A DNA stretch of 64,000 bases. Origin: Turbatrix aceti (lineage: Eukaryota; Nematoda; Chromadorea; Rhabditida; Panagrolaimidae). The position numbers and the translations under genes are program-made. The notes under the pieces are model-generated. The model ran no database searches. It was not told the DNA's origin and saw nothing but the letters and a program-made list of their open reading frames with translations. The stretch spans positions 5,794,739 to 5,858,738 of the forward strand of contig OZ017767.1 in the NCBI GenBank assembly GCA_963969345.1. Reading direction: 5' to 3'. Positions 22,341 through 34,721 of the stretch are shown here, in pieces (positions within the stretch are counted from its first letter, which is position 1; each line of letters opens with the position of its first letter).

Positions 22341-25300
22341 AACTCAGCAAGCGCTAAGGTGGAAAGGGGAAAACAAAGGCCACTTTAAAGGGGTTTTTAC
22401 GCAGATGACGGACTCCTGGATGAAGAAGATGGGTTCCAGGAGTCGGCCATTGTTTGTTTGCGCAGACTATGAACAGAAGAAAACTCAACGCGGTCGCGCA
22501 AGGCAACAAAAACCTCTTTAAAAAAAACGTTACCTTGAAAGGGAGCACTCAAGTCGCCTTAGAATATATTTATGTATAGTCGATCATTGCACGAACACAG
22601 GATTTGTGAAATCCCCTACTGTGCTGTACTCGCGAGTAAAGCACAGAACGACGAAGATAAAAAACATCCGTTTGGAGGCACGAAGTCAACACATGGGACC
22701 CCGCGGGTTGGCATTACGATAATAATTATCTTAACTATGCAAACTCTTTTTTAAGGATAAAAAAATATGGGGCTTCTTGGAGGCAAGCGTTTATGTTGTA
22801 CGTGAGTCATGACGCTTTTTGTTGATCCCAACGAAATTGCAGACCCCACAGCAAATGCATCATAAGACTCGTGCCAAACAAAATATGTATAACAAAACAA
22901 AACAACCAGGTGCCGTAACGACTACTCTGAGCACAACTTGACAGAAGGCTCAGACTCAGGTAGCAATTTGGGGAGGCTGTTTGCGTGGAACCAGGAGTGC
23001 TGTCGCGTGTTGTGTTCGTTCAGCTGCTTTTGACAGTCCGGCCGAAGTCTTGGAAACTCATGAAGCCGGCAACGATCTTCAGTCGGACTTGTTTGGGGGC
23101 GGCGCGAGCGGCAACAAAAGTTTGCAAAAGACATCCTTATTATCCGGAAAGCGTGCAAAACTGAATTTGTTTCACGGGAATCCATTAAAGTCTTCATTAC
23201 ATTCCAGCTGCTCTCCAAAATTGACCAAAAAAGGGATCTACAGCGCCGTGATAAAAATATTATAGAAAAAAAAGAGTGCGAGCACACCGGACGCATTAGA
23301 GGCAAAGTTGACGTGGCTTAGCACGGTCCTGTCCCTCTGACATGAGTCCCCAGCGCCACGTGAGTATCGACACAAACCAAACGACGAAAGCATGGACAGA
23401 TCGAAGCAGAAGTCAGGAAAATTGCTTCCGGTTATGGACCCTGCCTGACTTTGAAAACTGACATGAGAGGGGTCGTCGGGAGGCTTTGCAACCGAGTAAC
23501 TGCACTCTTAAGAGCATCTCGACCAAACTAGTGCCACTGATGTCAGAGAGGCCAAGCTGATTTCATTCTGATGTGAGTCGAGTCGTTTGATTAGTATGCG
23601 AGACCGCCGGTTCAAGTGCAGCCTGTTTTTGCAACACGCGTTTTAGTTACCCCAGATGGAATAATTTGAGATAACAACACGTCCACAAAGATCGCTGCTC
23701 CGGCGGTGGCGGAATAAACAAGAAAAAAAATGACATCGAATTCTGGAAAAGAAAATAAACGCTAAAATCGTAAGCTAGTAGCCGCGATGCGATGCCCCGC
23801 TGTTCTGAAGACTGCGTAGGCGCCTCGCACTTGAACGGCAGGCAGCGAGTCAACAACGTACTAGGGCAGCCATTAACAGGCACGAAATTGCTAATAATAA
23901 TCGGTAAAAATGCGAAAATCGGCAACAAATTATTATTTATGGACTTCCGTGTTTTTCTAGAAAAAAGTGTGTGATGTGACTTATCAATGTCCTCGCTGTG
24001 CATGCTGACTAAGGCATAAATCTGGTCGACTTTTTGCCGCGCAAAAAAAACAGGGAAAAATTTTAAAGCATTTTTGAATAAAATTGTTTTCAGAATTTAG
24101 TAAAATTTAGCAAAATGACTTTTAACATAAGTTTTAAATTTTTTTTACAAATTTTTTTAAATACGCCGAAGTCGCGGTCGGTCTTATTAGCTTTTGGCGT
24201 TCAAAATGAAGCACCCATTTTGCTAGGAAGAAGTGCAAGGTGCTCCATTTTGCTTCCACAAAAGCACCAAACCCGTGCTGCACCAGGAACCATTGCAGGA
24301 TGGCACAAAAAGCTGCCAGTCTTCTTAGAGTGATTAGATGCTGTATTATCATTGTGACAACAGACGTCATGCGTTAATCGCCTTCTTCGTGTGCTTCCTC
24401 AACCTGCAGAAACCGTTACTGTGTATATAAATTGCAATGACATGTGTGTATGTGTGTGTGAAGCCACATTTTTTTCACGGGGTTCAGAAGCTGCAGCCCG
24501 ATGAAACTGTCAAATTGAGTTGAGGGGTTTAGTTGGTTCACTACGGCATCAGACAGTTGTTTATTTGCAGAAACGCATCGGGTCGAAGAATTTTTTGACG
24601 TTCGTACCTTCTCCGATGCATCAGCAGAACCTCAAAGTATGCATACATACGTCGACAGACCGCTCGATCGGCGGACATGTGAGTGAGCCGCAAAAACTTC
24701 CGAAAACACAAATCGGCAACAATTCTCGGTGCTAGGCCGATTACTATCAAAGCCGATGAGTGCGAAACAAAAGCTTCGATTGATCAAAAAAGTACAAAAT
24801 ACAAACGAAGATAAAAAATGTCATGCTCGCGCCTTTTCGTGCTGCAGGACCATCATTTACCTTCTAGACATTTTTTGTTTAGATGACGTGCATTTTGTAT
24901 GATACATCCATGATTTATGGATGACGATTATAAGTTTTGGCACAGCACCGGGAGTGCATTTTGAACCCTAGAAATCTCCGGAAGCAACCCAAATCTCCGG
25001 CCAAGTCGAGTTTTGAACCCCCGGAAATTTGATATACTTTGTGTAGCACGAGACTTGTCTCCTCGAAACACAACTGTTCTCGTTCTCGTTCCAAGTTGAA
25101 CCCCACCCGACCGGAAGCAACCCAAATCGATCTCCTGGCACCCTCCCAACCGACAAAAAAGTGTCATTGCGTGGTGAATATTTTATTTGCCAAAAAATAG
25201 CAAGGTGGAAAATACGTACGAAAACACTTTGATGTGTGAATCCGAATAAGAAGAAGAGCTTTAGGGTGCACGTTCTACGATACATATAACATGCGCATAA

Positions 25301-25637
25301 CCTGCGGCGATAATCAACGATAATAACCATCGAACCGATTCAAACTCGATTTCAGGGTCCGTAATAACCTTAGTTGCGTCACGGAAGGACAATAAGTTTA
25401 GACACGTTTCACTTTCGCAGGTGGGGCTGGGTGGAAGAAAAAAAAACAACAAAAATCAAAATGAAAATCAAAAAAACAATAGTAAGGTGAGTGTAAAAGA
25501 TAGGAAACTCTGGGAACACCCGGATGGGTTGGACTCATAGAGAAGGGACTGGGATGCCGTCGTTGCGAGAGGCGACGGCTCCGTTGAAACAACCGGCGAT
25601 TTTTAGAGCACAAAAAAACGCTGCTTGAACCGTCTGT
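22341..25637. other. gene-poor interval
   Basis: No supported gene. A 16-base direct repeat (GGAAGCAACCCAAATC) occurs near 24978 and again near 25112. A weak inverted pair around AAAATGAAGCACC lies near 24206-24252. Reading frames are short and lack recognisable motifs. Confidence 0.4.
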
Positions 25638-26482
25638 CTACAAAGGGACGGATATGACTTCGCTGGTAGCAGTGGTGTTAACGTCGCCATCGACGTCGTC
25701 GGAGGTGATGCCATCGCACGAAGCAGACGACGAGGAGGACGACTGCGACGAAGCAGACGAGACAGAAGATTTGCTGTTGACGGTGCTGTTGTCCTGGAAG
25801 CACGGTGAAGTCATGTAGGAAGAAGCAGGCGCGACCAGGCCGTCATCTTCGGTCTGAAAATATTTCACCGGTAAAAAAACATACAAAAAGCCTCCAAAAC
25901 CAACCTCAAGCAGACGAAGACGCTGTTCAAGCTTCTCGGTGAAGCGCTGCTTGTAAATCGGCGATATGACCTCCATGACCTCAAAGAGGTTGTCGTAGTA
26001 CTTGATGAAGAGCTCGAGACGGGTAAAGTCGCCCTGCATGCAGTCAGCACGGAGAGAGGTGACGCGCCAGCCCTTGGCAGTCAGCTCTAGGCAGTAGGGC
26101 TGACCTTCGAGGGTCGTGATGTTGACGAAGATGAGTTCAGGAGTGCGCGGGAGCATCTCCGAGATGTAGATCGACTGGGCGGCGAATGAGAGCTGGTGGC
26201 AGGCTGCGATGGCTTCGAGCTCCAGCGTAGACTCGCCCCTCGAGTGGGGCCCGCTCTCGAGGAAGCATCGGCTCAGCGAAACGGCTTTGTTCAGAGACAT
26301 TGGGATCGACCTGGAATTCATGAGTCTGTTAAACAAGAGTAGCTACCACTCGCAGAAAAGTTGAACGATGAAAGCAAGTTAACAAGCGCGGACCGTTCTA
26401 CTCACCCCTCAAAACCCAGACTATACCGGCGATGGCCATTGTGGCCCTGGTGATTATTGTTGCTGATGTGCGTAGACGCCAT
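25638..26482 (-). CDS. GSKIP: GSKIP, GSK3-interacting protein with extended C-terminus
   Basis: Exons 26482-26406, 26310-25905 and 25853-25638 give 232 residues. The middle matches the GSKIP domain: a helix (L-E-L-E-A-I-A onward), the strand segment VNITTLEGQPYCLELTAKGW, and the C-terminal GSK3-binding helix with S-P-I-Y-K-Q-R-F and L-E-Q-R-L-R-L-L-E. GSKIP binds GSK3-beta and, in vertebrates, anchors PKA. Vertebrate GSKIP is about 139 residues. This one adds a Ser/Asp-rich C-terminal tail of about 70 residues and a His/Asn-rich N-terminus. The second intron is 51 bp, a multiple of three, and has no stop, so the unspliced frame also reads through. Confidence 0.85.
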
Positions 26483-26591
26483 ACCGACAAAGACGAAACA
26501 GAATAGAACAGAGTACGGGTGAGCAAACTCGACGACAATGAAACAGACACTGACTAGTGGTATCACTAACGCTATCGTGGTCTATCGGGGG

Positions 26592-26599
26592 CTTTTATA
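26592..26599 (-). promoter_or_regulatory. TATA box of GSKIP
   Basis: On the minus strand the sequence reads TATAAAAG, about 110 bp upstream of the GSKIP ATG, with GC-rich DNA following. Position and match are those of a core promoter with a short 5' UTR. Confidence 0.6.
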
Positions 26600-27422
26600 C
26601 GCGGAGGAGCCCCGGTCGCTCCCGCCACCAAGCAGCCGTAATCGTATTTTTTTTCTAATAAATGGGTGGTGATGACACCGCCGCTGCAGTACTCTGAACA
26701 CGGGTAGCAAGTCAATATGTATTCACATGCAACGGACGTCGAATGTAATGATATGATAAGTACAGCGAAAATCAGTCTCTTCCGCGTGTGTATCCTACTT
26801 CGTTATTCGCCCGAGCAAATAAGCCTCCCCGTGTTCAATACGAATCCCGTTTTCTGCATATTTTCATCGTCTGCGTTGTGATAAGTGATGCTGGTTGATT
26901 TTGGATGACAAAAAAACACACACAGAGCATCCAGGATTGCTTCAGATAACGACATTCAAAAAAAACAGTGGCTACGTGAAAGTGAAAACCAGGACACGAC
27001 GAAGACGTCTAAAAATAACCCCGACGTCGGTTCTCGGGACTGACTGTCTACGCGTGAAATTGGGTATTACCCTGATTCAATCTTACGTGACATCTAGACA
27101 GAAACCGGTAAGACGAGCTGGACTGGAATGCAGCAAAGACCAAAGACTCTAATCAAGGCCCAGCACAGCAGCATCAAGGTAGCTACATCAGCGAGAAAAA
27201 AACGACCATGATCGAGCGACAGTGCTTTGCAGAGACACTGTTTTGGTAGAAAAGGCGAGAGCAAAGTCCAGAGCGGACCTATCACGCCGCCGTTTGAACA
27301 TACTACTGACCATGGGAAGCCGAGGTCCGCCGAGAAGGATGTGTCACGCGCTCCCGGTCATCAAAGATCTATCATTTCGATATCGACAGCCGCAGCTGCG
27401 TACCCGAGTAAAAGATTGCATT

Positions 27423-27490
27423 CCAGTCAGGTGCAGATATAAACTGACCACCCACATTGCACCCAGTCAGGTGCAGATATAAACTGACCA
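27423..27490. repeat. 28-bp perfect direct repeat, period 40
   Basis: The same 28 bases occur at 27423-27450 and 27463-27490. Each contains GTCAG...CTGAC as a short internal inverted pair flanking GCAGATATAAA. They lie 940 bp upstream of the GSKIP start, so a paired regulatory site is possible but unproven. Confidence 0.7.
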
Positions 27491-29082
27491 ATGCACAAAC
27501 CGGTGACCTAATCCTGCCATATCCTATCCCCTTCGTGTTGTCATGATTTCTCCGACGTTGCCACGGCCATGGATGGATGGATCCCCCCGTACAAGCTTGG
27601 GAAGGAAGCCTGCCTCGAAGAAACTTCCTCGTTTGTTAAAAAATGCACGCGACGTACAAAAAGACATACATCGCAGTCACCTGCACACAACCGGCTTTCT
27701 TTCGACGAAATCAAACCTGCGTCACCCGAATTGAATTACGAGCCAATCAGGGCCATCAGCACGAAGAAAAACAGGGAAGGGTCGTTGTCGGTGTGCGATA
27801 ACGTCGGCCGCGGGCATGGAATGTACTCGTCAGCAGCTCACACCCGCACATCCGGCCGTTCTTTTTTTTCCTACCCAACGTGATAAAAACAGGTAACTTG
27901 AAGAAGCAGGCGTACGAGCGAGGTCAACGATTGCTAGTTGCTTCACACTACATCATCCCCCGTTCGACTCGGCTAACAACTATGACGTCAGCAAACTCAA
28001 CTCGATCTCAAGTACCGAAATCCTCGGATCTAGCGGTCTTTGATCGTCCAATCGTCGAATCGCGTCATGCTTGTTTTCTCAAGCGCTGTTCGTTTGTTCG
28101 TTCGATGGCGGTTATCTCTTACCTGCTTGCAAAATCAAACCGCTCACAAAGCACATCAAAGCAAAACAACTTTCTGCAAAATATGTATGTAACGAGCTCC
28201 ATAAAAGTCGTTCGTTGCTGGGGGTCGTGGCTATCACTAGACTTCTTTCTGCCCATCGGTCTATCATGTGAGTGGTCCGTTGAACAACTGCCTTCAGTTA
28301 TTATGCATTAATCGAAAAAAAACAATCAAATCTCATCTCCGTTGCACGTGATCGTAGAAAACGGGAGAACAAAGTTGTCGCTCATACACCCTCGCAAACA
28401 TCGTGCTCGTAATCGTGTCTGTGCTCTCGCGAAAGAATGAACGAACAAAGCACATCAAACCAACTTCGGCTACGGCTGTGGTCCGTGGCGTTGACAGCGC
28501 CTGGCGTATCATCGACAAAAGTAGAAACGAGGCGAAGCGTCGGTGGTCGTATCACCTTCTAACAGCCGTTCTTGTTCTTCATCGTCGACAAAGGAGGACC
28601 GGCAGCTTGTTTTCCGTTCTCATACGGGAAAGGGAAAGGAAGCACTTAACAGACGCTTGCTTTATTGTGCCACTCAGTCGTCAACTGTGTTCTAACCACT
28701 CTCGGCCCTATGAGAATCACGCTTGTGACCCTGTGCTCTTTCACGTGAAAAACAGCTGTTCTACGCCAAATCCTACGCATCGAGAGCGAGCAAGAAGACA
28801 ACTCGTCCGTCAGTCAGCCGGCTGCTCTTCTCGATTATGCCGGCCGGCGCGGAAGGGTTTGTCAAGTCAATCAGCGAGGCGCGAGATGCTTTTTTTGTCC
28901 TCGCTGACGTCGGTCGCTAACCCTTGTCCCCCCTTAGCTACCCAGCTACACAGCGACGAGTTCGTCTCTTCAACGAGCCTTCTTCCTTTCCTTCAACACA
29001 AGCCAACCAGCAGCACCCGAGCATGCTACGGACGAAACCCATCGGCAATTGAATCTTACACAAAAGAGAAACATTGTTCGTT

Positions 29083-29193
29083 ACGATATTTGGCGCTTAA
29101 ACGCACAAAAGAGCGGCATTGTTGCCGAACCCATACAACAAAAACAGTGTTACGGTATTTTGCTGTTATATTTAGTCTGGCGCCAAATATCGT
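29083..29193. repeat. 14-bp perfect inverted repeat with E2F-like cores
   Basis: ACGATATTTGGCGC (29083-29096) recurs as its reverse complement at 29180-29193, 83 bp apart. Each arm contains TTTGGCGC, which matches the E2F consensus. No gene start is recognisable nearby, so binding is speculative. Confidence 0.5.
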
Positions 29194-30352
29194 TACCAAA
29201 CGGCGCTAGTCTGTCCCATTCACCATTCGCCAAAGGTGACTATGACGTCGTAAACAGGCCAATAAAACTACAGAACCCCCAACTCCCGGGTTAAGTACCC
29301 AGATGTTTTCCATACCCTCGCACCTACGCAAAAAAAAGATAAAAAGTTCTAAAAGTGCAAATTGCAAACGTACATTGCGATGCGTTCCAATTCAAAGTCG
29401 AGGCGATGGAAGAAGTAAGGGCACTGTTGGGGAGACGTGTTACAGTCCGTACAGGATACTCCGCTGCTGCTGCTTTCCTTTTCCTTGCTTGGGATAGAAT
29501 GAGTCGATGCGAGTTCTGAAAAGTAGTCTTACGTCATCTGGGTACAAAACATTTAAAAAAAAAGAAGTGACTTTCAGTCAGTCGCCTCATCAGCGACAGA
29601 AAGAAAACGCGAAAAAGAGGCAATTTGTGCTTGGCGCAAAAAACAACTGTTCAGGGACTTTTTTTTTTTGTCGCAGACAGCGCCAGACAGGCACTCTCCG
29701 CTGCAGACGCCCTCCAGCAGAGCGCTACTGGCAGTTACCGCATTTCAATTAGCCATTTACCCTTCTCAGAAACCCTAGGCAGGAATTAGAAAGTCATCCC
29801 TGAACGCAGTGCGCCAAAATAGGACGGCTTTACGGCATTCACGTCACGCAAGCCTCGTTTGGAAGTATTTTTTCTCTCTCGTTTTCGTAGGCCGCGTAAA
29901 AGCCCGTAAAGCGCGTCAGACAGGAACGAACGCCGCCCACTTCTTCGAAGCCATAAAATAACTGAAAAATGGAGACAGGCCCAAACCAACTACCTCGTCC
30001 GGAAGGAATAAAGAACGAAAAACAAATGGCTATCGAAAGAAAGAGAAAAAAAAGTGATGGGCGGTCGATCCTGGCTTGATACCCGGGAAAAAAATCGAGT
30101 GGCTGCTCTGGCTGTTGTTCCCCTTGACACACAAAGTGCTGGGAGCAATGAGAAGTTAAAAATTGTTAGAACAAGCGCGCGCGTAATTTTAAGCCCGGCC
30201 ACGAGCAAGCGATTGGATTCAAAAAGTAGGTAACTGCCTGGAATGCGGACCAGTTGACTGACACAACACGCACGCCAGCTGGGTGGGTCAGAGCCAGAGG
30301 GGATTACCTATTACCTGCCCAGGTAAAACCAGGAAGAACGTTCCTGCAACTT

Positions 30353-30388
30353 CCGTGATGAGAGCACGCTGTTCTGCTCTCATCACGG
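30353..30388. repeat. perfect 14-bp stem, 8-nt loop hairpin
   Basis: CCGTGATGAGAGCA is followed by an 8-base loop and its exact complement. It is GC-balanced and uninterrupted, unlike the surrounding AT-rich runs. It could form a stable RNA or DNA hairpin; no host gene is recognised. Confidence 0.75.
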
Positions 30389-31500
30389 CCCGTAAAAAAA
30401 TTGATCGCCGGCGGAAAAAAAAAGAAGCAACGTCCCAGTGTCCCGAAACAAACTACGTCAAGCATATGCGAGTGAAACATAACTCAAACAAAAGTTTTAA
30501 AATATTTATGCTTTGATTGCATTTTTCTTTGATGCGAATAAAATAAAAATAAAAATAAAACCGATAAAATATCTAAAACAGCTGCCATGACCTATTTTCC
30601 TGGATTTTATGATAAAAATTTTTTTTTTATTACGATAGAGCAAAGTTCTTTTTTTTTCGGTTTTTTGCGTTTAATGCACCTTGGAAGCGATTTCCAAAGA
30701 GAAGAGCATGGCAGACCCCAGCCCCGACTTACCCTGGTTGAGCTGAGCTCGGCTGACCGGAGAAGGTGGCGGAGAGCGTGGAGGCGAACACGGCACGCTG
30801 TGGAAGGCACCGCCGCACCCCCGGCGACGATAGTGATAGTTATGCTGACACACCGCCGTGCTGCGAATTGGAGCTGGTTTGTTACCGGCCATATACTCGT
30901 GAAATATCACTTTAGAAATCTAAAAACAAAATGAAATCTAAATTTAGATTTGAACAGAAATTTAAAAAAAGGTAAAAAACGAACGAATGAAAAAAACACG
31001 AAAATACACTTGATAGCCATTCAGTCAAGCCCGCACGCGTTATGAATATCAGGCAGGCCAGCAGCAAGAGCACCTGCCGGCAGACTACATCCTATCCTGC
31101 TCCTTCTCGCGAAAAGGCTATACATAAATACTTGTGGTAAAGTTCACTCCTTCGCCCCGCAGTCATCCTTCCTTTGTGACTGACTAAAATCGCGTTTTCG
31201 TGCATCTATCTCCTCCACGCCCCGCTCATGCCGTCGTAAAGGTTTTTTTTCTTCAAAACCCAATCAAGACGTGACAAATCAGAATTTCGATTTTGAGTGA
31301 AACCATTATGCCCAGTTGTTATTTGAAGGAAAGCAGCGATAACAAAAAAACGTTAATAGCCCCGAATCCAGCTCCTACCGCGTTCCATTGCCCTTATCGC
31401 CCGAAATTTATGACAATGCACACCGTAAAGAGCCCAAGTTGAGACAATGGGTGTACCGGGGTAGGCGGATCTGGGCCGATAAAAAATGTGCTCTCATTGC

Positions 31501-31568
31501 AAAATTTTCTGAATTTTTGTAAAACGAAATAGAATTTTTTTTAATTCAACAAAATTCAGAAAATTTTT
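31501..31568. repeat. 19-20-bp near-perfect inverted repeat, AT-rich
   Basis: AAAATTTTCTGAATTTTTGT (31501-31520) pairs with 31549-31568 with only a one-base slip. The AT-rich fold-back may be a small MITE remnant. Confidence 0.6.
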
Positions 31569-32273
31569 AAATACCAATTTTGAATGAATGTCGCAGAATT
31601 TTTGAAACAACTGGAATTTAAAAAATTCCAAAGTTTGCACTGACGTGCATTGCACCCAGCTGGTTGAACCAAGATCAAGAAAAGAAAGAGACAACGCCTC
31701 TCAAAAGTGCGTTGTTGCACTCATCGACGCAAGGTGGTCATCCCCACGAGAAAAGCTAAATGCAGAAAACTCGATAAGGAGAAGGAAGACGTTCCAGAAC
31801 AGCGCGTACGTAAGCCGACTAACTTTTTTTGGCAATCAGCATTGTACACAAAACAGACCTGTCTGCTGTGTCCCGACTCCGTCTCTGCGACGCCTACTAA
31901 TGTACCAGAGACGGAAACGAAATCAAGCTGGGTCTCGCTTGAAACCGACATTCTGCTTGAACACAAATTCTAAATTTCAAGCTCGGTGTCACCGGCCGAG
32001 ATTGTGCTCGGACTAACGCTTGCTCTCGCTCTCGTCTGTCTAGGCTGGCCCTTAAGTGTTCTCGCGCCAGACTAATTCTCATTTCGGATTGTGGGCGGTG
32101 TCCTAGACTGATCGTGAGAGCAACGACAGTGATATCATGGACGTCGCCTGCCTGCATAATCAGATAATGGCGCCGAGCAAAAAAAAGAAGGATTTTTCGG
32201 GGAAATTACGGTAGAAAAATCTAAATCAAAGGAAGTAGGGACGACGCAGCAGTCAAAACAAGACGAAGACCAC

Positions 32274-32309
32274 GACGACTGATTTGAGAGGAATCCCAAA
32301 TCAGTCGTC
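32274..32309. repeat. perfect 13-bp stem, 10-nt loop hairpin
   Basis: GACGACTGATTTG (32274-32286) is followed by a 10-base loop and its exact complement (32297-32309). No gene is recognised around it. Confidence 0.75.
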
Positions 32310-34721
32310 ATAGACTGCATTCCATCCGACTGCCCGGTGCAGGCGCAGGCAGTTGCTTCTCGGCGGAGCAGGAGCAGCCGCATGCACCGAGCTCGTTCGG
32401 TTACTTCTTGCTTGATGAGCAGCGCGGCAAGGAGGAGGGTGGTAGCAATCGTTCTTCTCGTTGTTCGCGGATGACGACCGCGTGGGGGAAAGAGGGGAGG
32501 AGGCATGGTCGGATCGCGAATGACACACCCCGCCACATGGCGGCAACGATAACGACGTCAGCAAACGTGTCTCTTCGTCTCTCCACCGACCGGGGCCAGG
32601 ACCGAGACCGGGGCCCGTGTAGTCAGGGTAGGGAGAAGAAAAGGCGTCGTAGCAAGAGCAAACATGATTATTTTTCGACATAAGATGAAAAACTAATCAG
32701 CCTGGTTGATTTCTGACCTGCGATCATCCAAGGAAGCAGAAGCAAGCCAAAACATCGTCGCCGAAGAAACAACATGCAAACAAACAGACAACTGCTGATC
32801 GCGTCGTCGATTAGTTAGTTACGGTTGGTTGCATTTCAAACACGCGGCAAACGAACGAACGAACTAAATTGTGTTGGCTACGTCATCCAGTACACAAAAA
32901 TATGTAGTGTATGCAGGTTGGAAATTCCTGAATCACGCAATTTGTTAGACAGCAAACTTTTTAGGCAGCAAAAACCGTTGCGCAAATGCGCAGAATTAGA
33001 AAAAAAACTATAATACTATAGAACCGGATGAGTCATTCTAGGCAGCTGCTAAGATGCCAAAACAAACAATGCCACTACGGCACGTGAAAAAAAGCTTTTC
33101 TTTCGCAATTTAAAACCACCCGCACGCTACGAACAAATTTTGCAACGAAAAAAAGGGGGCCGAAAGCACAAAAACTGGTGACGACGGTGCCTGCAGTACG
33201 TTGTACGTAAACGCGACGACAAAAAGCAAGCAGAAGAAGAAAGAAAGGAGTGGAAAGAACACCGCGTTCTGCAGAGTGGCCAGTGTCCGGCACCAAGCAC
33301 GCAGACAGCCAGCAGCCCTATGCAGGCAAAGAGCGTGCCGAGGAGAAGAGAACCTCGACAGCCAGCCAGCCAGGCTGGCACAGGCGCTGGCGCCAGCTGC
33401 GGGCAAAGAAAGGGAAAAGGAAAATGAAAAAGAACCTTCCAGCAACAACAGAGAGAAAAAGAAAGCTAGGGAGGAATGGGAGGACCGGACCGTGCAACAA
33501 GCATGCTTCTGATGTCCGCCAGCAACAAAATCCACCCACCCCCTCCCGTCCCCGTGGACGTGGACGTGGACAACCGTCGCACCAAAGCAAAAACAACGTC
33601 ACTCGCATAAACTCGGATGGAACTGGAAGCGCAACTTTGGCCACGGCAATGACGAATCAAGCGCGAACAAAGCATGTTTAGCGTCCTCGCGGCTTTCGAA
33701 AGAGCGCAAATGCCCAGCTGGCTACTTTTGGGACACCGAGGGCAGCCGAAAAAAAAAACATGGATGGCAGCGGAATGTTCGCGAAGGAAAAAGACCCTCT
33801 CGGTCCAGATGGACTTGGGATTCACACTGGGAATTAAATAGAACTGCAATAAAAAAAAAGGTTCCGCAAGCCTACAGAAAACGAGCAAAGTCCAGCGCCA
33901 GCGGCATCTAAGGCATCAGCAAGATAATATTTATTAACGCAATTGAAAAGAAAATATTTTACACGCGAGCTTATTACCCCGCGTTTCTATAGCGAGGATA
34001 ACGATAACTACAACGACAAAGGCAGACGACCAAATAACATTTACGGAACATGTTCCGGACTTTTATAGTTTTTTCTCGCGCTGTGTATACTACATAAACC
34101 AGCAAGTGCCAGAACAACAGGCAAATCAGGAAGCCTCACGCCGACAACACGTTTTTGATCCCCTTGTTGTCTGTTGTCGGTGAAAGGCTACAGTGTTCCA
34201 TATAGTACCCCTAATGTAAGCATGGACACTTGAGCGCTGGTCGTAGCCCTTCCAGACCCCTCCAAAGAATCAAAGATGCTGCAATGTATCGTAGATCGTG
34301 CTTATTATACACTGCACGAGACGCATCAATCCAATACATACATACGTACATGAAAAAAAAATTTTCTATTGCCACTGATGATACCGAGAAGTGCATGAAA
34401 TACGTGGTATACCAGCTAGAAATGACAGTTCCCGTCAACGAGCACCGTCGCTATTCGCTTCGCCCCTCGTTGACATCGCTGCTAGCAGGAAAAGTAAACG
34501 AGGGCTCTTGACAGAGGAAAAAAAAGGTTTTGAAAGAACATCTGAGAAGAACACAAAAAAGACTGGGCATGAAATATGGGGCAATTCAAACGGCCTACAT
34601 CCAATTGGGATGGCATGACCATATGCCATCCGTAAAATGGTGACAACGGGTTGAGCTAACTTTCAACGAATAGAAAAAATAGAAAACAACCGTTAGAGCA
34701 CGCTCGCAGGAGTTATTTACA

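Larger units (their letters stand above)
26610..34721. other. gene-poor interval of 8 kb
   Basis: No supported gene. The longest open frame (28403-29209, plus) has no domain and no coding-like composition. The interval holds a 28-bp direct repeat, several perfect hairpins and poly-purine stretches (near 33380-33480), each listed separately. An AAAAT-type microsatellite lies at 30538-30560. Confidence 0.4.

Noticed and set aside
23600..23632. tRNA-like B-box (GGTTCAAGTGC) in intergenic DNA
   Set aside because: No A-box at proper spacing and no acceptor or anticodon stems can be paired.
27423..27490. CRISPR-like repeat-spacer pattern
   Set aside because: Only two copies with one 12-bp gap in an animal genome; a simple direct repeat.
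28403..29209. 268-codon plus-strand open frame, the longest in the gene-poor block
   Set aside because: Composition is Ser/Arg/His/Cys-rich as in random frames, no domain or signal is visible, and it runs over the inverted repeat at 29083-29193.
30671..30910. 79-codon minus-strand frame with Cys and Pro clusters
   Set aside because: No flanking splice-linked partner and no known motif; kept out for lack of support.
33100..33890. Several overlapping frames of 100-143 codons on both strands
   Set aside because: They arise from purine-rich low-complexity DNA (Lys/Arg/Glu on one strand, Phe/Leu/Ser on the other) and have no splice or domain support.
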